A stretch of DNA of 64,000 nucleotides from Hyperoodon ampullatus (GCA_949752795.1 OX457075.1:1674001-1738000), one strand, 5' to 3'; positions 47,739-61,043 are shown, counted from the first letter of the stretch. The notes: generated by a model not told the origin, from the letters alone. Made by a program: numbers and translations.

Positions 47739-50700
47739 GGAGGGTATGGAAATGTTTTATGGTCAAAATACATTTGCGGGAATGGGTTAGTGTTAGTGTA
47801 CGGGTTAAGATTAGTGTACGTGTTAGGGTAAGGTGTAGGGTTGGAGTTAGATTTAGCTTTAGGGCTAGTGCTAGGGTTAGCGAAATGTAAGGCTTAGGGT
47901 ACAGGTGAGGGTACAGAAAAGGGTTACGGTCCGTGTAAGTGTCAGGGCACGGATTAATATTAAGGTACAGTTTAGGATTAAGGTACGGAATAGGTTAAGG
48001 TGTAGCATTGGGGTTAAGGTTAGGGTTAGGGTTAGGGTTAGCGAATAGGTAATATTTAAGGTACAGGTAAGCATATGGAAACGAGTTACGGTCAGGCTTG
48101 GTGTGAGGGCACAGGTTAGTGTTATTGTACGGAATAAGATTAGGGTACAGTTTAGGATTTTCTGTAGGGTTGAGGATAGTGTTAGGCTTAGACCTAGGGT
48201 TAGTGTTAGCGAACAGGTAAGGTTTACGGTACACAGGAGGGTACGGAAACGTGTTAGTGTCAAAGTACATGTGAGGGCATTGCTTAATTTTGGTGTACGG
48301 GTTAAGGTTAGTGTATGGGTTAGGGTATGGTGTAAGGTTGGTGTTAGCGTTGTTTAGGGAAAGGGCTAGGTTTAGCGAACGGTAAGATTTAGGGTACTGG
48401 AGAGCATATGGAAAAGTGTTAGGCTCAGGGTACGTGTTAGGGCACGGGTTAGTGTTAGTGTACGGGTTAGGATTAGGGTATGGGTTAGGGAAAGGTGTAG
48501 GGTTGGGGTTATGTTTAGGTGTAGGGTTGGGGTTAGGGTTAGAGAATAGGTAACATTTAGGGTACAGGTGAGCTTATGGAAACGAGTTAGGGTCACGGTT
48601 CATGTTAGGCCACAGGTTAGTGTTAGTGTACGGATTAGGATTAGGGTAAGGGTTAGGGTTAGGTTTAGGTTTAGACATATGGTTAGGGATAGCGAATGGT
48701 AAGATTTAGGGTACAGGAGTGGGTATGGAAAAGTGTTAGGGTCAGGGTACGTGTTAGGGCATGGGCTAGTGTTAGTGTACGGGTTGGGATTAGGGTACGG
48801 GTTAGGGTAAGGTGTAGGGTTGCGGTTAGGGTTAGGGCTAGGGCTAGGGCTAGGGTTAGGTTTAGCGTATGGGTAAGGTTTAGGGTACAAGTGAGGGTAC
48901 GGAAAAGTGTTAGGTTCAGGATACGTGACAGGGCATGGCTTAGTATTAGTATACTTTTTAGGATTAGGGTACGGTTTGGATAAGGTTTAGGGTTGGGGTT
49001 AGGGTTAGCTTTATGGCTAGGGTTAGGGTTAGCGAAATGTCAGGTTTAGGGTACAGGTGATGGTACAGAAAAGTGTTAGGGTTAGTGTATGTGTTACGAC
49101 ACGTGTCAGTGTTAGTGTATGGCTTAGGATTAGCATACGTGTTAGGGTAACGTGTACAGTTGGGGTTAGGTCTAGGTTTAGGGCTAGGGTTAGGGTTAGC
49201 GACCGGTAAGGTTTAGGGTACAGGTGAGGTTACGGAAAATTTTTAGAGTCAGGGTACGTGTTAGGGCAGGGGTTAGTGTGGGTTTACAGGTTAGGATTAG
49301 GGTACGGGTTAGGGTAATTGGTAGGGTTGGCGTTATGGTTAGTGTTAGGGGTAGGGTTAAGTTTAGTGAACGGGTAAGGTTTAGGTTACAGCTGAGCATA
49401 CGGAAATGTTTTATTGTCAAAGTACGTGTGTGGTATTGGGTTAGTGTTAGTGTACGGGTTAAGATTAGTGTACGTGTTAGAAGTAGGTTTGTATTCAGGT
49501 TTGGGTTTGGGGCTAGGGTTATGGTTAACAAATGGTAAAGTTTAGGGTTAGTGTTAGGGTTAGTGTTAGGGTTAGGGGTAGGGGTAGGGTTAGGGTAGGT
49601 GTTAGGGCATGAGCTAGTGTTAGTGTATGGGTTATGATTAAGGTATGGGTTAGGGTAAGGTGTAGGGTTGGGGTTAGGTTTAGGTTTAGGGCTAGTGTTA
49701 GGGTTAGCGATAGGTAACAGTAGAGTACAGGTGAGCTTATGGAAAAGAGTTAAGGTCAGGGTTCATGTTAGTGCACTGGTTAGTGTTAGTTTAAGGATTA
49801 GGATTAGGGTACATGTTAGGGTTAGGTGTTGCGTTGGGGTTGGGTTTAGGGTTAGGTTTAGACCTAGGATTAGGGTTAGTGAATGGTAAGGTTTAGGTGT
49901 GGGTATGGAAAAGTGTTAGGGTCAGGGTAAGTGTTAAGGCACGGATTAGTGTTAGTGTACGGGTTAGGATTAGGGTACGGGGTAGGCTAATGGGTAGGGT
50001 TGACGTTATGTTTAGTGTTAGGGCTAGGGTTAGGGTTAACGAACGAGTAAGGTTTAGGTTACAGTTGAGGGTACGGAAATGTATTAGTGTCAAAGTAAGT
50101 GTGAGGGAATTGGTTAGTGTTAGTGTACGCATTAAGATTAGTGTACGTGTTAGGGTAAGGTGTAGGGTTGTAGTTTGATTTAGCTTTAGGGCTAGTGTTA
50201 GGATTAGCGAACGGTAAGATTTAGGTTACAGGAGAGAGTAGGGTAAATAGTTAGGTGCAGGGTACGTGTCAGGGCATGGATTATTGTTTGTGTACGCGTT
50301 AGGATTAGGGTACGGTTTAGGGTAAGGTGTTGGGTTGGTGTTAGGGCTTGGTTTAGGGGTATGTTTCGGGTTAGCGAACGGTAAAGTTTAGGGTACAGGT
50401 GAGGGTACAGAAAAGTGTTAGGGTCGGGATACGTTTCAGGGCACGGATTAGTATTAGTGTACTGGTTAGGATTACGGTTTGGGTTAGGGTGATGCGTAGG
50501 GTTGGGTTTAGGGTTAGGTTTAGTGCTATGGTTAGGGTTAGCGAAATGTAAGGTTTAGGTTCCAGGTGATGGTCCAGAAATGTGTTAGGATGAGGGGACA
50601 TGTAAGGGCACTGATTAGTGTTAGTGTACTGGTTAGGATTGTGTACACATTAAGGTAAGGTTTAGGGATGGGGTTAGGTTTACGTTTAGGTCTAGGGTTA

Positions 50701-53700
50701 AGGATAGCAAACGGTATGGTTTAGGGTACAGGTGAGTGTACGGAAAAGTGTTACGGTCAGGGTACCTGTTAGGGCACGTGTAGTGTTAGTGTATGGGTTA
50801 GGATTAGTGTATGGGTTAGTGTATGGTGTAGGGTTGGTGTTAGCGTTATGTTTAGGGCTAGCGTTACGGTTAGCGAACCAGTAAGTTTTAGGGTACACGT
50901 GAGGTTACGGAAAACTTTTAGGGTCAGTGTATGTGTTAGGACACCTGTTAGTGTTAGTGTACGTGTCAGAATTAGCGTCCAGTTAGGGTAAGGTGTGGGG
51001 TTGGGGTTAGGGTTAGGTTTAGGGCTAGGCTTAGGGTTAGCGAACGGGTAAGTTTTAGTGTACAGTTGAGTGTACGGAATAGAGTTTGGCTCAGGTTATG
51101 TATTAGGAACCGTGTTAGTGTTAATGTATGGTTAGGATTAGGGTATGGGTTAGGGTAACGGTTAGGATTGGCGTTAGGTTTAGGGATAGGCTTAGCGAAC
51201 GGTTAAGGCTTATGGCACATGTGAGTGTATGGAAACGTGTTAGTGTCAAAGTACATGTGAGGTCATGGGTTAGTGTTAGAGTAGGGGTTAAAAAGAGGGT
51301 ACGGGTTAGAGTAAGGTGTAGGCTTGGTGTTAGGGTTAGGCTTAAGTCTACAGTTAGGGTTAGCTAACGATTATGTTTAGCGTACAGGTGAGGGTATGGA
51401 AAAGTGTTAGGGTCAGGGTACGTCTCAGGGCACTGGTTAATGTTAGTGTACGGTTTAGGATTAGGGTATGGGTTAGGGTAAGATGTAGGGTTGCCGTTAG
51501 GGTTCGGTTTAGAGCTAGGGTTAGGGTTAATGAATGCGTAAGGTTTAGGTTACAGGGGAGGGTATGGAAATGTATTAGGGTCAAAATACTTTTGCGGGAA
51601 TGGGTTAGAGTTAGTGTACGGGTTAAGATTAGTGTACGTGTTAGGGTAAGGGGTAGGGTTGGAATTAGATTTAGCTTTAGGGCTAGGGTTACGGTTAGCG
51701 AAATGTAAGGCTTAGGGTACAGGTGAGGGTACAGAAAAGGGTTACGGTCCGTGTACATGTCGGGGCACGGATTAGTAGTAGGGTACGGGTTAGGATCACA
51801 GTACGGATTAGGGTAAGGTGTAGGATTGGGGTTAGGGTTAGGGTTAGGGTTAGGGTTAGCGAATAGGTAATATTTAGGTTACAGGTAAGCATATGGAAAC
51901 GAGTTAGGGTCAGGCTTGGTGTTAGGGCACAGGTTAGTGTTATTGTACGGCTTAGGATTAGGGTACGGGTTAGGATTTTCTGTAGGGTTGAGGATAGTGT
52001 TAGGCTTAGACCTAGGGTTAGTGTTAGCAAACAGGTAAGGTTTACGGTACACAGGGGGGTACGGAAACGTGTTAGTGTCAAAGTACATGTGAGGGCATTG
52101 ATTAATTTTGGTGTACGGGTTAAGGTTAGTGTATGGGTTAGGGTATGGTGTAAGGTTGATGTTAGCGTTGTTTAGGGAAAGGGCTAGGTTTAGCGAACGG
52201 TAAGATTTAGGGTACTGGAGAGGATATGGAAAAGTGTTAGGCTCAGGGTACGTGTTAGGGCACGGGTTAGTGTTAGTGTACGGGTTAGGATTAGGGTTTG
52301 GGTTAGGGAAATGTGTAGGGTTGGGGTTATATTTAGGTGTAGGGTTGGGGTTAGGGTTAGAGACTAGGTAACATTTAGGGTACAGGTGAGCTTATGGAAA
52401 CGAGTTAGGGTCAGGGTTCATGTTAGGGCACAGGTTAGTGTTAGTGTACGGATTAGGATTAGGGTAAGGGTTAGGTTTAGGTTTAGGTTTAGACATATGG
52501 TTAGGGATAGCGAATGGTAACATTTAGGGTACAGGAGTGGGTATGGAAAAGTGTTAGGGTCAGGGTACGTGTTAGGGCATGGGCTAGTGTTAGTGTACGG
52601 GTTGGGATTAGGGTACGGGTTAGGGTAAGGTGTAGGGTTGCGGTTAGTGTTAGGGCTAGGGCTAGGGCTAGTGTTAGGTTTAGCATATGGGTAAGGTTTA
52701 GGGTACAGTTGAGGGTACGGAAAAGGGTTAGGTTCAGGTTACGTGACAGGGCATGGCTTAGTATTAGTATACTGGTTAGGATTAGGGTATGGTTTGGGTA
52801 AGGTTTAGGGTTGGGGTTAGGGTTAGCTTTATGGCTAGGGTTATGGTTAGCGAAATGTCAGGTTTAGGGTACAGGTGATGGTACAGAAAAGTGTTAGGGT
52901 TAGTGTATGTGTTACGACACGTGTCAGTGTTAGTGTATGGCTTAGGTTTAGCATACGTGTTAGGGTAAGGTGTACGGTTGGGGTTAGGTCTAGGTTTAGG
53001 GCTAGGGGTAGGGTTAGCGACCGGTAAGGTTTAGGGTACAGGTGAGGTTACGGAAAATTGTTAGGGTCAGGGTACGTGTTAGGGCAGGGGTTAGTGTGGG
53101 TTTACAGGTTAGGATTAGGGTACGGGTTAGGGTAATTGGTAGGGTTGGCGTTATGGTTAGTGTTAGGGGTAGGGTTAAGTTTAGTGAACGGGTAAGGTTT
53201 AGGTTACAGCTGAGCGTACGGAAATGTTTTATTGTCAAAGTACGTGTGCGGTATTGGGTTAGTGTTAGTGTACGGGTTAAGATTAGTGTACGTGTTAGGA
53301 GTAGGGTTGTAGTTAAATTTAGGTTTGGGGCTGGGGTTATGGTTAACAAATGGTAAAGTTTAGGGTTAGTGTTAGGGTTAGTGTTAGGGTTAGGGGTAGG
53401 GGTAGGGTTAGGGTAGGTGTTAGGGCACGAGTTAGTGTTAATGTATGGGTTATGATTAGGGTATGGGTTAGGGTAAGGTGTAGGGTTGGGGTTAGGTTTA
53501 GGTTTAGGGCTAGTGTTAGGGTAAGCGAATAGGTAACATTAGAGTACAGGTGAGCGTATGGAAAAGAGTTAAGGTCAGTGTTCATGTTAGGGCACAGGTT
53601 AGTGTTAGTTTAAGGATTAGGATTAGGGTACATGTTAGGGTTAGGTGTAGGGTTGGGTTTGGGTTTAGGGTTAGGTTTAGACCTAGGGTTAGGGTTAGTG

Positions 53701-56700
53701 AATGGTAAGGTTTAGGGTTCATGTGTGGGTATGGAAAAGTGTTAAGGTCAGTGTAAGTTTTAAGGCACGGATTAGTGTTAGTGTACGGTTTAGGATTAGG
53801 GTATGGGTTATGGAAAGGTGTAGGGTTGGGGTTATGTTGAGGTGTAGGTTTGGGGTTAGGGTTAGCGAATAGGTAACATTTAGGGTACAGGTGAGCTTAT
53901 GGAAACGAGTTAGGGTCAGGGTTCATGTTAGGGCACAGGTTAGTGTTAGTGTACGGATTAGGATTAGGGTACGGGTTACGGTTAGGTGTAGGGTTGGGGT
54001 TAGGGTTACGTTTAGACATAGGGTTAGGGTTAGCGAATGGTAAGATTTAGGGTACAGGAGTCGGTATTGAAAAGTGTTAGGCTCAGGGTACATGTTAGGG
54101 CATGGATTAGTGTTAGTGTATGGGTAAGGTTTAGGGTACGGGTTAGGGAAATGGGTAGGGTTGGTGTTATGGTTAGGGTTAGGGCTAGGGTTAGAGTTAG
54201 CGAACGGGTAAGGTTTACGGTGCACGGGAGGGTACGGAAACGTGTTAGTGTCACAGTTCATGTGAGGGCATGGGTTAGTTTTTTTGTACTGGTTAAGTTT
54301 AGTGTACGGATTAGGGTATGCTGTAGGGTTGGTGTTAGCGTTATATTTAGGGCTAGGGTTAGGGTTAGCGAACGGTAAGATTTAAGTTACAGGAGAGTGT
54401 AGGGTAAATAGTTAGGGGCAGGGTACGTGTCAGGGCATGGATTAGTGTTTGTGTACGCGTTAGGATTAGGGTACGGTTTAGGGTAAGGTGTTGGGTTGGT
54501 GTTAGGGCTTGGTTTAGGGATATGTTTCGGGTTAGCGAATGGGAAAGTTTAGGGTACAGATGAGTGTACAGAAAAGTGTTAGGGTCAGGATACGTTTCAG
54601 GGCACGGATTAGTATTAGTGTACTTGTTAGGATTATGGTATGCGTTAGGGTGATGTGTAGGGTTGGGTTTAGGGTTAGGTTTAGGGCTATGGTTAGGGTT
54701 AACGAAATGTAAGGTTTAGGTTCCAGGTGATGGTCCAGAAATGTGATAGGATCAGGGGACATGTTAGGGCACGGATTAGTGTTAGTGTACTGGTTAGGAT
54801 TGGGTACGAGTTAGGGTAAGGTTTAGGGATGGGGTTAGGTTTACGTTTAGGTCTAGGGTTAAGGATAGCAAACGGTATGGTTTAGGGTACAGGTGAGTGT
54901 ACGGAAAAGTGTTACGGCCAGGATACCTGTTAGGGCACGTCTAGTGTTAGTGTATGGGTTAGGATTAGTGTATGTGTTAGAGTATGGTGTAGGGTTGGTG
55001 TTAGCGTTATGTTTAGGGCTGGGTTTATGGTTAGCGAACCAGTAAGTTTTAGGGTAAATGTGAGGTTACGGAAAACTTTTAGGGTCAGTGTATGTGTTAG
55101 GACACCTGTTAGTGTTAGTGTACGTGTCAGGATTAGCGTCCAGTTAGGGTAAGCTGTGGGGTTGGGGTTAGGGTTAGGTTTAGGGCTAGGCTTAGGGTTA
55201 GGGAACGGGTAAGTTTTAGGGTACAGTTGAGTGTACTGAATAGAGTTTGGCTCAGGTTATGTGTTAGGAACCGTGTTAGTGTTAATGTATGGTTAGGATT
55301 AGGGTATGGGTTAGGGTAACGGTTAGGGTTGGCGTTAGGTTTAGGGATAGGCTTAGCGAACGGTTAAGGCTTATGGTACATGTGAGTGTATGGAAACGTG
55401 TTAGTGTCAAAGTACGTGTGAGGTCATGGGTTAGTGTTAGAGTAGGGGTTAAAAATAGGGTACGGGTTAGAGTAAGGTGTAGGCTTGGTGTTAGGGTTAG
55501 GTTTAAGTCTACAGTTAGGGTTGGCTAATGATTAGGTTTAGCGTACAGGTGAGGGTATGGAAAAGTGTTAGTGTCAGGGTACGTCTCAGGGCACTGGTTA
55601 GTGTTAGTGTACGGTTTAGGATTAGGGTATGGGTTAGGGTAAGATGTAGGGTTGGAGTTAGGGTTAGGTTTAGAGCTAGGGTTAGGGTTAATGAATGGGT
55701 AAGGTTTAGGTTACAGGGGAGGGTATGGAAATGTTTTAGGGTCAAAATACATTTGAGGAAATGGGTTAGTGTTAGTGTACGGGTTAAGATTAGTGTACGT
55801 GTTAGGGTAAGGTGTAGGGTTGGAATTAGATTTAGCTTTAGGGCTAGGGTTAGGGTTAGCGAAATGTAAGGCTTAGGGTACAGGTGAGGGTACAGAAAAG
55901 GGTTACGGTCCGTGTACGTGTCGTGGCCCGGATTAGTAGTAGGGTACGGGTTAGGAATACAGTACGGATTAGGATAAGGTGTAGGATTGGGGTTAGGGTT
56001 AGGGTTAGGGTTAGCGAATAGGTAATATTTAGGGTACAGGTAAGCATATGGATACGAGTTAGGGTCAGGCTGGTTGTTAGGGCACAGTTTAGTGTTATTG
56101 TACGGATTAGGATTAGGGTACAGTTTAGGATTTTGTGTAGGGTTTTGTATAGTGTTAGGCTTAGACTTAGGGTTAGTGTTAGCGAACAGGTAAGGTTTAC
56201 GGTACACAGGGGGGTACGAAAACGTGTTACTGTCAAAGTACATGTGAGGGCATTGCTTAATTTTGGTGTACGGGTTAAGATTAGTGTATGGGTTTGGGTA
56301 TGGTGTAAGGTTGGTGTTAGCGTTGTTTAGGGAAAGGGCTAGGTTAAACGAACGGTAAGATTTAGGGTACTGGAGAAGATATGGAAAAGTGTTAGGCTCA
56401 GGGTACGTGTTAGGGCACGGGTTAGTTTTAGTGTACGGGTTAGGATTAGGGTATGGGTTAGGGAAAGGTGTAGGGTTGGGGTTATGTTTAGGTGTAGGGT
56501 TGGGGTCAGGGTTAGCGAATAGGTAAAATTTAGGGTACAGGAAAGCTTATGGAAACGAGTTAGGGTCAGGGTTCATGTTAGGGCACAGGTTAGAGTTAGT
56601 GTACCGATTAGGATTAGGGTACGGGTTACGGTTAGGTGTAGGGTTGGGGTTAGGGTTACGTTTAGACATAGGGTTAGGGATAGCGAATGGTAAGATTTAG

Positions 56701-57406
56701 GGTACAGGAGTCGGTATTGAAAAGTGTTAGGGTCAGGGTACGTGTTAGGGCATGGATTAGTGTTAGTGTACGGGTAAGGATTAGGGTACGGGTTAGGGAA
56801 ATGGGTAGGGTTGGTGTTATGGTTAGGGTTAGGGCTAGGGTTAGAGTTAGCGAACGGGTAAGGTTTACGGTGCACGGGAGGGTACGGAAACGTGTTAGTG
56901 TTACAGTTCATGTGAGGGCATGGGTTAGTTTTTTTGTACGGGTTAAGTTTAGTGTACGCATTAGGGTATGCTGTAGGGTTGCTGTTAGCGTTTTATTTAA
57001 GGCTAGGGTTAGGGTTAGCGGGCGGAAAGATTTATGGTACAGGAGACAATACGGAAAAGTTTTAGGGTCAGGGTACATGTTAGGGCATGGGTTAGTGTTA
57101 GTGTATGGGTTGGGATTAGGGTATGGGTTAGGGTAAGGGGTAGGGTTGCGGTTAGGGTTAGGGCTAGGGTTAGGCCTAGGGTTAGGCTTAGCGAATGGGT
57201 AAGGTTTAGGGTACAGGTGAGGGTACGGAAAAGTGTTAGGGTCAGGGTACGTGTCAAGGCATGGCTTAGTGTTAGTATACTGGTTAGGATTAGGGTACGG
57301 TTTGGGTAAGGTTTAGGGTTGGGTTCAGGGTTAGCTTTATGGCTAGTGTTAGGGTTAGCAAAATGTCAGGTTTAGGGTACAGGTGATGGTACAGAAAAGT
57401 GTTAGG
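47739..57406 (+). repeat. 12,139-bp higher-order unit, copy 3, cut short at its right end
   Basis: The copy is in step with copy 2 at +12,139 bp up to the F monomer at about 57,355. There an F-to-G fusion near 57,403-57,412 removes one monomer (167 bp) and the following sequence is in step with the left flank. Differences from copy 2 become more frequent after about 54.7 kb: TTAACGAAATG near 54,700 where copy 2 has TTAGCGAAATG, and changes near 54,974, 55,056, 55,201 and 55,528. At 57.1-57.35 kb it carries CTAGGGTTAGGCCTAGGG, resembling 20.2 kb more than copy 2, so a local conversion patch is likely. The 51,255 G-to-A change at a CpG is private to this copy. Confidence 0.9.
51828..51855 (+). 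other. G-quadruplex motif, V-W junction, array copy 3
   Basis: Same five-tract run as at 27,550, two periods downstream. Confidence 0.82.
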
Positions 57407-57521
57407 GTCAGTGTACGTGTTAGGGCAGGCGTTAGTGTGGGTTTACAGGTTAGGATTAGGGTACGGGTTAGGGTAATTGGTAGGGTTGGCGTTATGGTTA
57501 GTGTTAGGGGTAGGGTTAAGT
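57355..57521 (+). repeat. F/G hybrid monomer at the right edge of the 12,139-bp array
   Basis: The head is F (GCAAAATGTCAGG, GGTGATGGTACAG). From about 57,410 it reads as G (GTTAGGGCAGGCG, GTGGGTTTACAG). One monomer length (167 bp) is lost relative to 45,216-45,549. Confidence 0.82.
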
Positions 57522-59002
57522 TTAGTGAACGGGTAAGGATTAGGTTACAGCTGAGCGTACGGAAATGTTTTATTGTCAAAGTACGTGTGCGGTATTGGGT
57601 TAGTGTTAGTGTATGGGTTAAGAGTAGTGTACGTGTTAGGAGTAGGGTTGTAGTTAAGTTTAGGTTTGGGGCTAGGGTTATGGTTAACAAATAGTAAAGT
57701 TTATGGTTAGTGTTAGGGTTAGTGTTATGGTTGGGGTTAGGGGTAGGGTTAGGGTAGGTGTTAGGGCATGAGTTAGTGTTAGTGTATGGGTTATGATTAG
57801 GGTATGGGTTAGGGTAAGGTGTAGGTTTGGGGTTAGGTTTAGGTTTAGGGCTAGTGTTAGGGTTAGCGAATAGGTAACAGTAGAGTACAGGTGAGCGTAT
57901 GGAAAAGAGTTAAGGTCAGGGTTCATGTTAGGGCACAGGTTAGTGATAGTTTAAGGATTAGGATTAGGGTACATGTTAGGGTTAGGTGTAGGGTTGGGGT
58001 TGGTTTTAGGGTTAGGTTTAGACCTAGGGTTAGGGTTAGTGAATGGTAAGATTTAGGGTTCAGGTGTGGGTATGGAAAAGTGTTAGTGTCAGGGTAAGTG
58101 TTAAGGCACGGATTAGTGTTAGTGTACGGGTTAGGATTAGGGTACGGGTTAGGATAATGCGTAGGGTTGGCGTTATGTTTAGTGTTAGGGCTAGGGTTAG
58201 GGTTAGCGAACGGTAAGATTTAGGGTACAGGAGAGAGTAGGGTAAAGAGTTAGGGGCAGCGTACGTGTCAGGGCATGCATTAGTGTTTGTGTACGGGTTA
58301 GGATTAGGGTACGGTTTAGGGTAAGGTGTTCGGTTGGTGTTAGGGCTTGGTTTAGGGGTATGTTTCGGGTTAGCGAACGGTAAAGTTTAGGGTACAGGTG
58401 AGGGTACACAAAAGTGTTAGGGTCAGGATACGTTTCAGGGCACGGATTACTATTAGTGTACTGGTTAGGATTATGGTATGGGTTAGGGTGATGGGTAGGG
58501 TTGGGTTTATGGTTAGGTTTAAGGGCTATGGTTAGGGTTAGCGAAATGTAAGGTTTAGGTTTCAGATGATGGTCCAGAAATGTGTTAGGATCAGGGGACA
58601 TGTTAGGGCACGGATTAGTGTTAGTGTACTGCTTAGGATTGGGTACGTGTTAGGGTAGGGTTTAGGGATGGGGATAGGTTTACGTTTAGGTCTAGGGTTA
58701 AGGATAGCAAACGGTATGGTTTAGGGTACAGGTGAGTGTACGGAAAAGTGTTACGGTCAGGGTACCTGTTAGGGCACGTCTAGTGTTAGTGTATGGGTTA
58801 GGATTAGTGTACGGGTTACGGTATGGTGTAGGGTTGGTGTTAGCATTATGTGTAGGGCTAGGGTTACGGTTAGCGATATGTAAGGCTTATGGTACAGGTG
58901 AGGGTACAGAAAAGGATTACGGTCCTTGTACGTGTCAGGGCACGGATTAGTATTAGTGTACGGGTTAGGATTACAGTACGGATTAGGGTAAGGTGTAGGA
59001 TT

Positions 59003-59030
59003 GGGGTTAGGGTTAGGGTTAGGGTTAGGG
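59003..59030 (+). other. G-quadruplex motif, V-W junction, right flank
   Basis: GGGG followed by four TTAGGG units. It is one hexamer step shorter than its sister at 6,487. Confidence 0.82.
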
Positions 59031-59364
59031 TTAGCGAATAGGTAATATTTAGGGTACAGGTAAGCATACGGAAACGAGTTACGGTCAGGCTTGGTGTTAG
59101 GGCACAGGTTAGTGTTATTTTATGGATTAGGATTATGGTACGGGTTAGGATTTTGTGAAGGGCTGTGGATAGTGTAAGGCTTAGACCTAGTGTTAGTGTT
59201 AGCTAACAGGTAAGGTTTATGGTACACAGGAGGGTACGGAAACGTGTTAGTGTCAAAGTACATGTGAGGGCATTGCTTAATTTTGGTGTAAGGGTTAAGA
59301 TTAGTGTATGGGTTAGGGTATGGTGTAAGGTTGGTGTTAGCGTTGTTTAGTGAAAGGGCTAGGT

Positions 59365-59531
59365 TTAGCAAACGGTAAGATTTAGGGAACTGGGGAGGAT
59401 ATGGAAAAGTGTTAGGCTCAGGGTACATGTTAGGACACGGGTTAGTGTTAGTGTACGGTTTAGGATTAGGGTATGGGTTAGGGTAAAATGTAGGGTTGGT
59501 GTTAGGGTTAGGTTTAGAGCTAGGGTTAGGG
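59365..59531 (+). repeat. Y/T hybrid monomer
   Basis: The head is Y (ACTGGGGAGGATATGG, TTAGGCTCAGGG) and the tail is T (GTTTAGAGCTAGGG). U follows. The left flank has Y plus an A/T hybrid at the same place. Confidence 0.78.
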
Positions 59532-61010
59532 TTAGCGAATGGGTAAGCTTTAGGTTACAGGGGAGGGTATGGAAATGTTTTAGGGTCAAAATACATTTGC
59601 GGGAATGGGTTAGTGTTAGTGTACGGGTTAAGATTAGTGTACGTCTTAGGGTAAGGTGTAGGGCTGGAGTTAGATTTAGCTTTAGGGCTACGGTTAGGGT
59701 TAGCGAAATGTAAGGCTTAGGGTACAGGTGAGGGCACACAAAAGGGTTAAGGTCCGTGTACGTGTCAGGGCACGGATAAGTATTAGGGTACGGATTAGGA
59801 TTACAGTACGGATTAGGGTAAGGTGTAGGATTGGGTTTAGGGTTAGGGTTAGGGTTAGGTTTAGGGTTAGCGAATAGGTAATATTTAGGGTACAGGTAAG
59901 CATATGGAAACGAGTTAGGGTCAGGCTTGGTGTTAGGGCACAGGTTAGTGTTATTGTACGGATTAGGATTACGGTATGGGTTAGGATTTTGTGTAGGGTT
60001 GTGGATAGTGTTAGGCTTAGACCTAGGGTTAGTGTTAGTGAGCAGGTAAGGTTTACGGTACACAGGAGGGTACGGAAACGTGTTAGTGTCAAAGTACATG
60101 TGAGGGAATTGCTTAAATTTGGTGTACGGGTTAAGATTAGTGTATGGGTTAGGGTATGGTGTAAGGTTGGTGTTAGCATTGTTTAGGGAAAGGGCTAGGT
60201 TTAGCGAACGGTAAGATTTAGGGTACTGGAGAGGATATGGAAAAGTGTTAGGGTCATGGTACGTGTTAGGGCACGGGTTAGTGTTAGTGTACCGGTTAGG
60301 ATTAGGGTATGGGTTAGGGAAAGGTGTAGGGTTGGGGTTATGTTTAGGTGTAGGGTTGGGATTAGGGTTAGCAAATAGGTAACATTTAGGGTACAGGTGA
60401 GCTTATGGAAACGATTTAGGGTCAGGGTTCATGTTAGGGCACAGGTTAGTGTTAGTGTACGTATTAGGATTAGGGTACGGTTTAGAGTTAGGTGTAGGGT
60501 TGGGGTTAGGGTTAGGTTTAGACATAGGGTTAGGGTTAGCGAATGGTAAGATTTAGGGTACAGGAGTGGGTATGGAAAAGTGATAGGGTCAGGGTACGTG
60601 TTAGGGCATGGATTAGTGTTAGTGTACGGGTAAGGATTAGGGTACGGGTTAGGGAAATGGGTAGGGTTGGTGTTATGGTTAGGGTTAGGGCTAGGGTTAG
60701 AGTTAGCGAGCGGGTAAGATTTACGGTACATGGGAGGGTATGGAAACGTGTTAGTGTCAAAGTACATGTGAGGGCATGGGTGAGTTTTTTTGTACTGGTT
60801 AAGTTTAGTGTACGGGTTAGGGTATGCTGTAGGGTTGGTGTTAGCGTTATGTTTAGGGCTAGGGTTAGGGCTAGCGAACGGTAGGATTTAGGGTACAGGA
60901 GAAAATACGGAAAAGTGTTAGGGTCAGGGTACGTGTTAGGGCATGGGCTAGTGTTAGTCTATGGGTTGGGATTAGGGTACGGGTTAGGGTAAGGTGTAGG
61001 GTTGCGGTTA

Positions 61011-61043
61011 GGGTTAGGGCTAGGGCTAGGGCTAGGGTTAGGG
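61011..61043 (+). other. G-quadruplex motif, D-E junction, right flank
   Basis: Six GGG tracts with TTA or CTA loops, sister of the motif at 8,669. Confidence 0.8.

Noticed and set aside
56687..57136. 149-codon plus-strand Val-Arg frame
   Set aside because: AGG-GTT reading of the repeat. A one-base change in the C monomer removed a usual stop. No sign of selection for coding.
59365..60099. 244-codon minus-strand open frame, the longest seen
   Set aside because: Same low-complexity composition. It crosses four monomer boundaries and ends where the TTA of a monomer start supplies a stop on the minus strand.
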